In this document: positions 7,570-15,938 of the stretch, piece by piece | Layout: each line of letters opens with the position of its first letter | Position numbering within the stretch: the stretch's first letter is position 1 | Assembly: GCF_003479605.1 (NCBI RefSeq) | Contig: NZ_QUHR01000003.1 | Span: forward strand, 124,001-188,000 | Source of the DNA: Roseburia sp. AF12-17LB | GTDB taxonomy: Bacteria; Bacillota; Clostridia; Lachnospirales; Lachnospiraceae | DNA: 64,000 nucleotides | Reading direction: 5' to 3' | Position numbers and translations under genes: made by a program | Notes under the pieces: generated by a model | Database searches by the model: none | Told to the model about the DNA's origin: nothing | What the model saw: the letters and a program-made list of their open reading frames with translations, nothing else

Positions 7570-8900
7570 ATGAAGAGGTTCTTTAAAGTATAACCTGTCA
7601 GATATTCTTTTGTATTCTTTTCCGGTTCTTCGATTACCACATCCAAAAGCTTTGCCAAAATGTTTCCTATCTGCGGACCGGGCTTCACACCAAGTTCTAT
7701 TAAGTCCCGTCCGTTAAGTGCAAGGTCTTTTAGTGTCAGACAGTCTGCATCTTTGATTATTTTATCATAAATCTTATGATATCCGTCCAATGCTTCCAGC
7801 TTTTCTTTCCTCTGATAATCACTCTGGGCTAAAATATCTGCTTTCTTCAATTCAAATATAACCGGATAGCACTCTAATCCCGCCTTCTGTATTGCCTTTC
7901 GTACGGACTCCGGTGTCAGTGCCGGGTTAATATCGTGAATTGCCACCAGCCGGCAGACCATATCAATGGTTGCATTGTCGAATTTTAATCTGCGTAAAAT
8001 TGTCTTCGTCTTCTTTGCTCCCACCTGCGGATGCCCGTAGAAATGGTCAATTCCATCTTCATCTGTACTGCGGCAGTCGGGCTTTGCCACATCATGAAAT
8101 AATGCTGCAAGCCGTAGCACCTTGTCTGCTTCCACACCTTTTAACACTTCAATGGTATGCTCTCCTACTGTATAACAGTGATGGGGATTATTCTGTGGTG
8201 TACGCATCATCACCGAAAATTCCGGCAGTACCACATCCGCAATTCCTGTGGCATATACGGTACGCATCTCCTCCGGATGGACTGAGGTAAGAAGCTTAAC
8301 CAGTTCTACCTGAATACGCTCTGCACTGACCTTTTTTAACATCGGTGCAAGCTCCTGAATCGCTTCTGCTGTCTCTTCTTCTATATCAAAGCCCAGCTGT
8401 GCCGCAAAACGCACTGCCCGAAGCATCCTTAAAGCATCTTCCCCAAACCTCTCCTTTGGTTCTCCTACACAGCGGATGATGCCACGTTTTAAATCTCCTG
8501 CTCCGTCAAAGGCATCCACCAGTCCCCGCTGTTCATTATATGCCATGGCATTAATGGTAAAATCCCGGCGTTTTAAATCCTCTAAAAGATTATCTGTATA
8601 GGTTACTTCCTTCGGATGTCTGGCATCCTCATATTCGCCATCAATCCGGTAAGTTGTCACCTCATACCCCTCTTTATCCAGCATTACAGTTACCGTTCCA
8701 TGCTCAATTCCGGTATCGATGGTGCGCCCAAAAATTTCTTTTACTTCTTCCGGATAGGCAGAAGTGGTAATATCCCAGTCCTGAGGCACACGCTGAAGGA
8801 GGGTGTCTCTGACACACCCTCCTACTGCATATCCTTCAAAGCCTGCTTCCTGCAGCTTATCAATTATAAACTTTACATGCTCTGGAAGCTTCATTACCAT
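7566..8900 (-). CDS. cca: CCA-adding tRNA nucleotidyltransferase with HD domain
   Basis: An enzyme of about 444 residues that adds or repairs the 3' CCA of tRNA. The class II nucleotidyltransferase head is clear: GYAVGGCVRDTLL, then the metal-binding DWDITTSAYPEE, EVTTYRIDGEY, RRDFTINAMAYN and the RFGEDALRMLRAVRFAAQL template/recognition motif. An HD domain follows (AALFHDVAKPD and DHFYGHPQVGAKK), giving possible phosphohydrolase activity. A longer frame starts at 8945, but that lies inside the 3' end of the upstream GGDEF gene and lacks a ribosome site, so 8900 (MVMKLPE) or 8894 is preferred. It is placed 22 bp after the diguanylate cyclase gene. Confidence 0.92.
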   Translation of the reverse strand: MVMKLPEHVKFIIDKLQEAGFEGYAVGGCVRDTLLQRVPQDWDITTSAYPEEVKEIFGRTIDTGIEHGTVTVMLDKEGYEVTTYRIDGEYEDARHPKEVTYTDNLLEDLKRRDFTINAMAYNEQRGLVDAFDGAGDLKRGIIRCVGEPKERFGEDALRMLRAVRFAAQLGFDIEEETAEAIQELAPMLKKVSAERIQVELVKLLTSVHPEEMRTVYATGIADVVLPEFSVMMRTPQNNPHHCYTVGEHTIEVLKGVEADKVLRLAALFHDVAKPDCRSTDEDGIDHFYGHPQVGAKKTKTILRRLKFDNATIDMVCRLVAIHDINPALTPESVRKAIQKAGLECYPVIFELKKADILAQSDYQRKEKLEALDGYHKIYDKIIKDADCLTLKDLALNGRDLIELGVKPGPQIGNILAKLLDVVIEEPEKNTKEYLTGYTLKNLFI

Positions 8901-8922
8901 ACGTTTTCCCGTTTCCTTTGCT

Positions 8923-11900
8923 TTACTTCTGTTCCTGCTCTTCAAAGAACTTATACGTTCCTTTGGATTCTGCTTTTACTGCATACAGAAGATCATCCGC
9001 CTCTTTAATCATTTCGTCAATGTCTTCTGCCTTCTTTACCTGATTGGAAGAAATAATACCAATAGAGCAGGAAAGTAATTTCTTATCATCAATCTCAACC
9101 GGCTGTCCGATTTCTTTTGCAATCAGTTCCCTGAACCCATCCTGTTTCTTAATCTCTTTATAGATAGCCTTTGCGGTATCCTCTAAAACCTTGTGCTCTC
9201 CGGTGTAGAGAAAAATAATAAATTCATCACCACCGAAACGTGTCACAAAGCCCTTGTCCCTGCAGACCCTGCTGAAGATATTTGCCATGGACTTAAGCAG
9301 CAAATCTCCTACATCATGTCCAAAGGTATCATTATATCCTTTGAAATTATCCAGATCGATAAACATAATACCAAAATCATGCTTCATGCGGCCCTTTTTA
9401 ATCTTCCGGATAATTTCCTCGATGTTCTGATAGAATCCCTTCCTGTTGAAAATTCCTGTCAGCTGGTCGGTTACTGCAGATTTATACAATGCAGTATTCA
9501 TTTCGTAGAGCTTCTCATATGCATAGAGACGATTCAGTGCATACTGCACTTCCCGGAACAAAAGCTCATAAATCCGCATATCACTCTCATCTAACATATA
9601 GCGGCTGACGGAAGAATGCCAGTTATCCTTCATCAGAATATATGCTATCATAATGCTTGTTACTTTTCCATTGTCAAAGAATGGAATAGCAACAAGGGAG
9701 CATACATTATCTTCACCAAACAGTTTGACCACATTCAGATGTTCCGAATAGTTACTGCTGATTTTCGATACAACAAACCCTCTCTGTGTCTTTTCGAACA
9801 CTTCCTTTAAATACTTCTGCTCCTTCATAGAAAGACTGGCTTCTGTATTATCATAAAGTACCTTTGGTTTTCTTCCATGATACTGTATATATAATGCCCG
9901 GTCCAAATTAAAATGATACAGGAATGTCCGCATCACATTCTCTACCATTACTTCTTCCGAAACATCCGTCACATCAATTGTCTTCTGCCATGTCGACAGA
10001 AAATCCATCTGACGGCGTTCCTGCTTGTAAGCACGGTTTATGCTTTCCTGCTTCAGCTGCATTTCCATCTCCTGAGAAGATATCACATGAAGAGGTTCTT
10101 CTGATAAATACTGTTCTAATGGCTCTAATACCTTAATTTCTTCATCTGTGAGAGAATGGGTATTATCCCCAAGATATTGTTTTAAGATTGCCTCTTCATT
10201 GCTCTTAAGTTCCATTCTTCCTGTCTGCCCATAAAAGCGGATCCTGTCCTTACGGAACAGCTGATAACAGAAGAACTGGTTTCCCTCAGTCCGCACCAGA
10301 TGTGTCTCTGCACAATTAAAATCTTCAAATGCTGACGAATCATTACCGGAATCCATTCCAAGTAATGCCCGTGTGAAATGATAAAGGAACATATCGTCAT
10401 CACAACGTGCATAATCGTGGATGATTCCCACATCATTCTGAAGCTTTTCTTTTTCAATTATGTAATTCAAGAACTGTTTGCAGTTATTGAGGTACTGTTC
10501 ACAGTTGAAACGGTTGCCAATCTTCTGATTGCACAATGCTAAGAGTCCATACAATTTGCTTAAATTGCAGACCCTCAGACTATTCAAATGCAGACGTTCA
10601 ATGGTCTTCATACAGCGCATCAGATATTCGTTGGCTTCCTTGAATTCTTCTGCTGCAATACAGTTAATTGCCATATTGTAATATACTTCCGCAATATCCT
10701 CCGGCAATTCCAGATTATATAAAATTTCTACTGCTTTCTGAAAATAACGCTTTGCAAGATCATTCTGTCTTAATGCCGTTAAGGTATAACCGATTCCCGA
10801 GAAAATACGTCCACTTTCCACAGAACGTTTGTTGTCCAGTGCTTCGAAAGTTCTTACCGAATACAGCAATGAAATCGGATACATACCGTTGGTAGACGCC
10901 AGCATAATATTCTTCTGGTATGCATTGTAAATAAGCTGTGTATTGCCAATTTCTGTTGCCAGTCTGATTCCCTTACTGAAATAAATAAGCTGGGATTCGG
11001 AATAATATGCCTTTGCTACAATCTCCGGCTTATTGTCATAGGCATATACATAAATGTACGCCAGATGATTCCGGTAGTCATATTTCATTAATTTTTCAAT
11101 CATGGCATCGCTGACTTCCACGTTCTGTGCACAGAAGAAAATATTATTCCAGCCTGCCATTTTCGCTTGTATTTCTACCAGCTCTGCTTCAAACTGACCG
11201 CGCTCCATGCCGCCTTCTATTGCAATACTTTTTGCAACACCTGCACATTCAGTGGCTTCCTGCAGTTTTGACTGATACATATAAATTACAGAGCGGAGAT
11301 AATATGCATAAAAGCGCATCCTGCGGTTCTTTTTCTTCTCTGCAAGCTGTAAGATACCCTCACTTATTTCCAGTGCTTTTGGCAAATCCCTCATATATAC
11401 CGATACATATGCATAGAACTGCCAGAGTTCGTATTTCACTTCATCCGATACTGTAAAATTGTCAAATCTGATTCTGCGGTCTACTTTATCCAGATAAAAC
11501 AACGCCTGTTCAAAATCCATGAAAAAGACAAGATTCTGCAATGTTCTGATATCATCTTCAATACTTTCTGCTGTAATAACCTCATCTCTTTGTTCCCGGG
11601 ATTCTCCGGCATTTCCAATGCGGAATATTGCAACATTATTATCCAATTCCTCCGTTACGTTTTCCCAGCCCGGCAGCATATATTCCGGCAGACGCTGCTG
11701 CTCATTCATGCCGAGAACGATTCCGATATTCTCTGTATGCTCTGCTTTTAACAGTTCATAGACTATTTCTATGGTTCCCTTTCCGGCAAACTGCATGCGG
11801 TTAATCCAAAGCATAAACGGCTGTATCTTAGAAACTTCAACAAGCATTGCCACAATAGCATCATGCATCCGCTCCCGCTCATAGTCAACTTCTGTATACA

Positions 11901-12252
11901 ATAAACTCTCTTTCCGGATACATTTTCCACTCTCCCGGTATGCTGCAATAATCGGACGCTGCAGGGAATAGACATTACACTTGTCCAGGAATTCATCAAA
12001 TGTCATCTCCTTCTGCTGGTCGAAAAGTTCCAAAATCAAATCCAGAAACGGCTCATATGCTCCCGATAATTTCTCTGCCCGGAATTCGTGGGCTACAAAA
12101 CGAACCTCTTTATTATTCGTTATCTGCTCTGATATTTCCAACTGCTTTAATGAAAAATCATTGCTGTATTTTGCCAGAACAATGTTGTGTTCTTTCTTTC
12201 CAATCTGTGCAAAAACCTGTTCCAGAATACTGTTATAATATTTTTGAATCAT
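8923..12252 (-). CDS. Large TPR-repeat diguanylate cyclase (GGDEF)
   Basis: A 1109-residue protein. The N-terminal 230 residues resemble the ATPase head of MalT/STAND-like regulators, but I see no Walker A, so it is probably degenerate. From about 240 to 640 come helical TPR-like repeats (for example FEQALFYLDKVDRR, DLAKRYFQKAVEILYNLELPEDIAEVYYNMAIN). A GAF-like segment follows (about 750-900: VCSLVAIPFFDNGKVTSIMIAYILM), then GGDEF (about 940-1105) with LTGIFNRKGF, FIDLDNFKGYND and an intact RFGGDEF. It should make c-di-GMP from GTP. The position of the RxxD inhibitory site reads RDKG, so product inhibition is probably lost. There is no transmembrane helix, so it is cytosolic. A sigma-A promoter lies at 12372-12401. 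Confidence 0.88.
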   Translation of the reverse strand: MIQKYYNSILEQVFAQIGKKEHNIVLAKYSNDFSLKQLEISEQITNNKEVRFVAHEFRAEKLSGAYEPFLDLILELFDQQKEMTFDEFLDKCNVYSLQRPIIAAYRESGKCIRKESLLYTEVDYERERMHDAIVAMLVEVSKIQPFMLWINRMQFAGKGTIEIVYELLKAEHTENIGIVLGMNEQQRLPEYMLPGWENVTEELDNNVAIFRIGNAGESREQRDEVITAESIEDDIRTLQNLVFFMDFEQALFYLDKVDRRIRFDNFTVSDEVKYELWQFYAYVSVYMRDLPKALEISEGILQLAEKKKNRRMRFYAYYLRSVIYMYQSKLQEATECAGVAKSIAIEGGMERGQFEAELVEIQAKMAGWNNIFFCAQNVEVSDAMIEKLMKYDYRNHLAYIYVYAYDNKPEIVAKAYYSESQLIYFSKGIRLATEIGNTQLIYNAYQKNIMLASTNGMYPISLLYSVRTFEALDNKRSVESGRIFSGIGYTLTALRQNDLAKRYFQKAVEILYNLELPEDIAEVYYNMAINCIAAEEFKEANEYLMRCMKTIERLHLNSLRVCNLSKLYGLLALCNQKIGNRFNCEQYLNNCKQFLNYIIEKEKLQNDVGIIHDYARCDDDMFLYHFTRALLGMDSGNDSSAFEDFNCAETHLVRTEGNQFFCYQLFRKDRIRFYGQTGRMELKSNEEAILKQYLGDNTHSLTDEEIKVLEPLEQYLSEEPLHVISSQEMEMQLKQESINRAYKQERRQMDFLSTWQKTIDVTDVSEEVMVENVMRTFLYHFNLDRALYIQYHGRKPKVLYDNTEASLSMKEQKYLKEVFEKTQRGFVVSKISSNYSEHLNVVKLFGEDNVCSLVAIPFFDNGKVTSIMIAYILMKDNWHSSVSRYMLDESDMRIYELLFREVQYALNRLYAYEKLYEMNTALYKSAVTDQLTGIFNRKGFYQNIEEIIRKIKKGRMKHDFGIMFIDLDNFKGYNDTFGHDVGDLLLKSMANIFSRVCRDKGFVTRFGGDEFIIFLYTGEHKVLEDTAKAIYKEIKKQDGFRELIAKEIGQPVEIDDKKLLSCSIGIISSNQVKKAEDIDEMIKEADDLLYAVKAESKGTYKFFEEQEQK

Positions 12253-12371
12253 CTGTTTCCCCCTTCAGAAATATTCAAAAAGGCTCTGAAAATATATGAT
12301 AATTCCCTGTTATCATATACCTCCCTTTCTCTTTCTGTAATAACCTGTCTGGTATTTATAATTTATATATT

Positions 12372-12401
12372 AGTATAGTCCTCAAACCCACGGATTGTCA
12401 A
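12372..12401 (-). promoter_or_regulatory. Sigma-A promoter of the GGDEF gene
   Basis: On the minus strand, TTGACA (12396-12401), an 18-nt spacer, and TATACT (12372-12377), followed by a leader of about 120 nt before the GGDEF start codon. cca, the cotS-like gene and the lipoprotein gene could be co-transcribed from it. Confidence 0.8.
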
Positions 12402-12486
12402 TGTTTGTTGCGACTTTTTGGGGGCTTTTTGAAGGGAGTTTTCACACTTTTCCGATACCATTTATTTTCATAAAAATACAGCTGCT

Positions 12487-13188
12487 TTATAATGCATGTA
12501 TTGGTAATTGCAGAAATTTTAATGCAGCTCTTGCTGCAATCTCCGTTGGGTCAACTATATTTTCTCTGATTCCTGCCAAGGAAAAAGCAATTGGTAATTC
12601 AGTACATCCCAGAATCACACTTTGCGCACCCTGTTTAATCAAGGATTTTAAAATATCGTCAAGTCCGTACTTTTCTACATCCTTTTTTCCAGCTTTAATA
12701 CATTGATAGATTACTGCCATAATTTTCTGTTGCTGCTCTGCATCCGGATAAATCGTTTTGATTCCCTGTGCCCGAAGCTCTTTCTCATAAACCCCACTCT
12801 TTATCACGCCATCCGTAGCCAATACGGCTGCACATGATATATTCTGCTCTTTTAAAGCTTTTACTGTCTCGCGGGGCATATGCAATATCGGGATATCAGT
12901 AAATATTTTTAACCGATCATAAAAAAAATGTGCTGTGTTACAAGGTATCATCAATAAATCTGCTCCCATATTTTGCAGACTTACTGCACTTTTTACCATC
13001 TCTGGTATAGGATCCTCTCCCTTTTCAAGAATAGCTTTCGTTCTATCCGGAATATTCGTGTTACAATCAACACAAACATGCACATAGTTCTGATCGCAGT
13101 CTGCATCTGACACTTCAAAAATCTTTTTCATTAAATCGCAGGTAGCCATCGGTCCCATGCCACCAATAATACCTATTGTTTTTTTCAA
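12487..13188 (-). CDS. Aspartate/glutamate racemase family protein
   Basis: A 233-residue cofactor-independent amino-acid racemase. MKKTIGIIGGMGPMAT is the family N-terminus. The two catalytic Cys are both present, in IPCNTAH (about residue 82) and LGCTELPIA (about 195). It should racemise an acidic amino acid, most likely aspartate. It is the last gene of the fra-like operon, where Salmonella carries the FraE asparaginase, so processing the amino acid released by the deglycases is a reasonable inference. A hairpin at 13227-13261 separates it from the deglycase gene. The related maleate isomerase branch is an alternative. Confidence 0.85.
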   Translation of the reverse strand: MKKTIGIIGGMGPMATCDLMKKIFEVSDADCDQNYVHVCVDCNTNIPDRTKAILEKGEDPIPEMVKSAVSLQNMGADLLMIPCNTAHFFYDRLKIFTDIPILHMPRETVKALKEQNISCAAVLATDGVIKSGVYEKELRAQGIKTIYPDAEQQQKIMAVIYQCIKAGKKDVEKYGLDDILKSLIKQGAQSVILGCTELPIAFSLAGIRENIVDPTEIAARAALKFLQLPIHAL

Positions 13189-13226
13189 TTCCGTTCCTTC
13201 TTCCTCAGGTCATGTGTCAAAGCTCA

Positions 13227-13261
13227 GAAAGCCCGGAAATCATTATCATTTCCAGGCTTTC
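13227..13261 (-). other. Intercistronic hairpin before the racemase gene
   Basis: GAAAGCCTGGAAAT pairs with ATTTCCGGGCTTTC around a 7-nt loop on the minus strand, in the 140-bp gap between the first deglycase gene and the racemase gene. There is no T-run, so it is more likely an mRNA processing/stability hairpin or leaky terminator than a true terminator. Confidence 0.6.
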
Positions 13262-13330
13262 CTTGTAATGTACTTCAAATTTTCCATCAAAATCTGACAT
13301 GCTGTATGTTTACATCATTTTTTAAGTTTT

Positions 13331-14314
13331 TTAATACTCTACCTTCCACATATAGCGTCGTGTTGTCAGTGGATGCTGTCTCTCCTCAGCCAAAGCCTTA
13401 TTATAAACCGGATATACATTTGTGAATAAGGAATGGTTAAAATAGTCTACGACTGATGCATCAATTGTAGACAGCCCTAAATCCTTTGCATCAATTACTT
13501 CAATCCGTTTTGCATAAGTCTTCAAAAACTTCAATGCACGTTCATCCAACGGTCGATTGGTTCCCTCAGAAACCTGAAGCACAAATGGTACTTCTTTATC
13601 TGTAATTTCGAAAGGTCCATGGAAAAATTCCCCACTGTGAATACTGGAAGAATGAATCCACTGCATTTCCATAAAAATACATATACTTTGCATATATGCT
13701 GCACCATAACCCGCTCCGCTTGCCATAGTATAAATAATTTTATCATCTTTATATTCCTTGGCAAACAGTTCAGCCCGTTTTTCCACATGCTTACATGCAT
13801 GTTTCACAATACCATCAATACGTCCAACACCATCCATAAATTCTTCATAATGCTCATACCCTTCTGTCTGATTCAACAGTTCCACTGCCACCAGAAGTGC
13901 ACAGATAATTTTTTCACCAGCAATATCCTTGTTATCCCCAAAAGTATAATTGATAATATAATCACCAAATGGGGTAATCTCTGATTCCTCTTTCCATGTC
14001 AGAATAATTACAGCTGCACCTTTTTCCTTTGCCAGCTTCGCTGCATTAATTGTTTCCGGTGTATTTCCCTTATGGCATGATAAACATACGATTACATTTT
14101 TTCCCAAATCCTTCGGAGTACTATATACAAATTCATTACTATTAATTAGTGCTGACTTAATATTTGCACATTCTCTTTCCATAAATGTTTTCGCTGGATA
14201 AAGTGCTCCATTAGAACCACCGCATCCCACAAAATATAATGCTTTAATACCGCCTTCTTCTTTTCTGCTTTCTAAAATTTCTGTAATTACATTCTTGATT
14301 TCTGTTGGTTTCAT
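13331..14314 (-). CDS. SIS-domain sugar-phosphate deglycase (FraB/FrlB-like), copy 1
   Basis: A 327-residue protein with a double SIS fold: ALYFVGCGGSNGALYPAKTFME near the N-terminus, CLSCHKGNTPETINAAKLAKEKGA, then SGAGYGAAYMQSICIFMEMQW, HSGEFFHGPFEITD and a C-terminal TTRRYMWKVEY. It matches the deglycase family that splits 6-phosphofructosyl amino acids into glucose-6-phosphate and free amino acid (FrlB on fructoselysine-6-P, FraB on fructose-asparagine-6-P). GGGAGGATTATCA fixes the start at MKPTEI. The second copy at 18178-19188 is closely similar along its whole length. Neighbours (PfkB kinase, Dcu transporter, racemase) favour a fructose-asparagine or fructose-aspartate substrate. Exact specificity is inference. 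Confidence 0.85.
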   Translation of the reverse strand: MKPTEIKNVITEILESRKEEGGIKALYFVGCGGSNGALYPAKTFMERECANIKSALINSNEFVYSTPKDLGKNVIVCLSCHKGNTPETINAAKLAKEKGAAVIILTWKEESEITPFGDYIINYTFGDNKDIAGEKIICALLVAVELLNQTEGYEHYEEFMDGVGRIDGIVKHACKHVEKRAELFAKEYKDDKIIYTMASGAGYGAAYMQSICIFMEMQWIHSSSIHSGEFFHGPFEITDKEVPFVLQVSEGTNRPLDERALKFLKTYAKRIEVIDAKDLGLSTIDASVVDYFNHSLFTNVYPVYNKALAEERQHPLTTRRYMWKVEY

Positions 14315-14356
14315 TGATAATCCTCCCATAAATATTTTTAATACATTGTTGTTATA

Positions 14357-14776
14357 TTATTCTGCAAGCATTGGTCTTGCTAATTTCTGAATATATGAAA
14401 TTTCTTCCTGGCTCAGTTTACAATACTCACTATTATCCATACTACATCCGGCATCCTGCACATACATCATTTTGGTATCCTTTTCTACAATAGTAAAAAA
14501 CCAACGCTCTTTCGGTACATTGTATAAAGTTCCTTTCTCCACCGGAGTTAATTCAATATTAAACTTTCCATCTATTCTGTCCGCTGTAATAATAATACAT
14601 TTTCCAGAAATCAAAATGAATTGTTCATCTGTCGTATGATGTATCTCTAAATGTTCTAACCCATCAATGTCATTATTCGGTTTCCAATTTTTGATACAAA
14701 CAACCCATTTTTCATTCCGATATGCACATTCTATTCCTTCTCCATCATACCTGTAACTTGTCGGCTTTATATCCAT
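14357..14776 (-). CDS. Small cupin-like protein in the fra-like operon
   Basis: A 139-residue protein with a single cupin-like beta barrel: HLEIHHTTDEQFILISGKCIII carries the His-His and Glu typical of the first metal-binding motif, followed by an EKGTLYNVPKERWFF segment at the place of the second motif, though without the usual second His. AAGGAGGAACGCTAT precedes MDIKPT and fixes the start. Lying between the kinase and deglycase genes, it may act on the sugar moiety (epimerase or mutarotase type) or sense a metabolite. I cannot assign a reaction. Confidence 0.7.
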   Translation of the reverse strand: MDIKPTSYRYDGEGIECAYRNEKWVVCIKNWKPNNDIDGLEHLEIHHTTDEQFILISGKCIIITADRIDGKFNIELTPVEKGTLYNVPKERWFFTIVEKDTKMMYVQDAGCSMDNSEYCKLSQEEISYIQKLARPMLAE

Positions 14777-14798
14777 ATAGCGTTCCTCCTTAAACCTT

Positions 14799-15704
14799 TT
14801 AATTATTTCTATTATCAATTATTCTTCCTGCAATTGGCGTTCCATACCCAAACGCTCCTTCGACACCGCAAATCTTTGAAGCGAATTCTGCTCCAGCCTG
14901 CATGGCTTTCTTTAAAAGTTCTTTAACATTCCCATCATCTTTACTTTCTTCTTTAAAGAATTCCGGTTCTTTATGTCGTAAAATATATGTCAAAAATGTC
15001 GCGAAATAAGAGTCTCCTGCACCCATAGTATCCATAATGCTTTCTGCCTTTACAGCTTTTTCATACATCATTTCACCATGGTATAAAATGTATGAGCCAG
15101 CTTCTCCTATTGTTCCCAGAACAAGCGGAACTCCAAGCTCTTTTACTTTACTCATTTCCCTTTCGCGTTCTTTATCACTTAAATGTGCACAGGAAAGCAT
15201 TGCCACTTTAATATGCGGACAAATTTTTTTCAGATATTCGTCTGTCCATCGATTTGAAAAATCAAATGCAACTGGAAGACCCAAAGAAGCAATTTCTTCT
15301 ATGTCATCATCTATATAGGCATTCAGATTTGTATAAATCAGATCAAACTTTCTTATATATGAAAAATCTTCCTGCGTAAAATCATAAGGATACTCTTTTG
15401 CCACACCTCCATGATTGGACCCGACAAATACGCGATCTCCCTGATTCAGTGTCACACATGCAAATCCATTTTCACCTTCATAATTCCTGCTATGTGAAAA
15501 GTCTACATTCATATTTTTCAGTGCTGCCTGAATGCATTCTGCTACTTCATCATTTCCAAATTTACCTAAAAATGCACTTTCTGCATTATTCATATGTGCA
15601 TATGCACATGTGTTAACACACTGACCTCCTGGATACATTTTCCCCCTGGAAAGATATTTGTCACAAACTGCATCTCCAATTGCAATTATTCTAGGCTGTC
15701 TCAT
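14799..15704 (-). CDS. PfkB-family sugar kinase (FraD/FrlD-like)
   Basis: A 301-residue ribokinase-fold enzyme: IAIGDAVCDKY and MYPGGQCVNTCAYAH at the N-terminus (PfkB substrate site), LGKFGNDEVAE, and the C-terminal PfkB signature DTMGAGDSYFATF containing the catalytic Asp and anion hole. FraD/FrlD phosphorylate fructosyl amino acids at O-6, producing the substrate of the SIS deglycases encoded on either side. AAAGGAGAAAG lies 12 nt before the ATG, rather far. The order transporter-kinase-cupin-deglycase-racemase suggests one operon from the promoter at 17361-17389. Confidence 0.85.
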   Translation of the reverse strand: MRQPRIIAIGDAVCDKYLSRGKMYPGGQCVNTCAYAHMNNAESAFLGKFGNDEVAECIQAALKNMNVDFSHSRNYEGENGFACVTLNQGDRVFVGSNHGGVAKEYPYDFTQEDFSYIRKFDLIYTNLNAYIDDDIEEIASLGLPVAFDFSNRWTDEYLKKICPHIKVAMLSCAHLSDKEREREMSKVKELGVPLVLGTIGEAGSYILYHGEMMYEKAVKAESIMDTMGAGDSYFATFLTYILRHKEPEFFKEESKDDGNVKELLKKAMQAGAEFASKICGVEGAFGYGTPIAGRIIDNRNN

Positions 15705-15868
15705 TTTTATTTCTTTCTCCTTTCTTTCAATTTTTCTTTCACCCAGACTCCCTCACCTCTTCTTTTTGCAACAAGCAATTATTTTTCCAGATTCGCTCTT
15801 TCATTTTTTCAGATAGCCATTATTAATATTTATGTATATCTGGCAATCCATCATGAGGTGGCAGTTCC

Positions 15869-15897
15869 CACAGCCTGTCAGAATAACACAGGCTGTG
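15869..15897 (-). other. Intercistronic hairpin between transporter and kinase genes
   Basis: CACAGCCTG pairs with CAGGCTGTG around an 11-nt loop in the 234-bp gap downstream of the Dcu-type gene. There is no T-run after it. It may stabilise the upstream message or attenuate downstream transcription. The rest of the gap is AT-rich and shows nothing else. Confidence 0.55.
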
Positions 15898-15938
15898 TGC
15901 TGTTACTGTTTTCTTTATTTTGCCACCACCGGTTTTTA

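Noticed and set aside
10182..10457. A 91-codon minus-strand frame inside the GGDEF gene
   Set aside because: It is an out-of-frame shadow of the diguanylate cyclase gene without a ribosome site.
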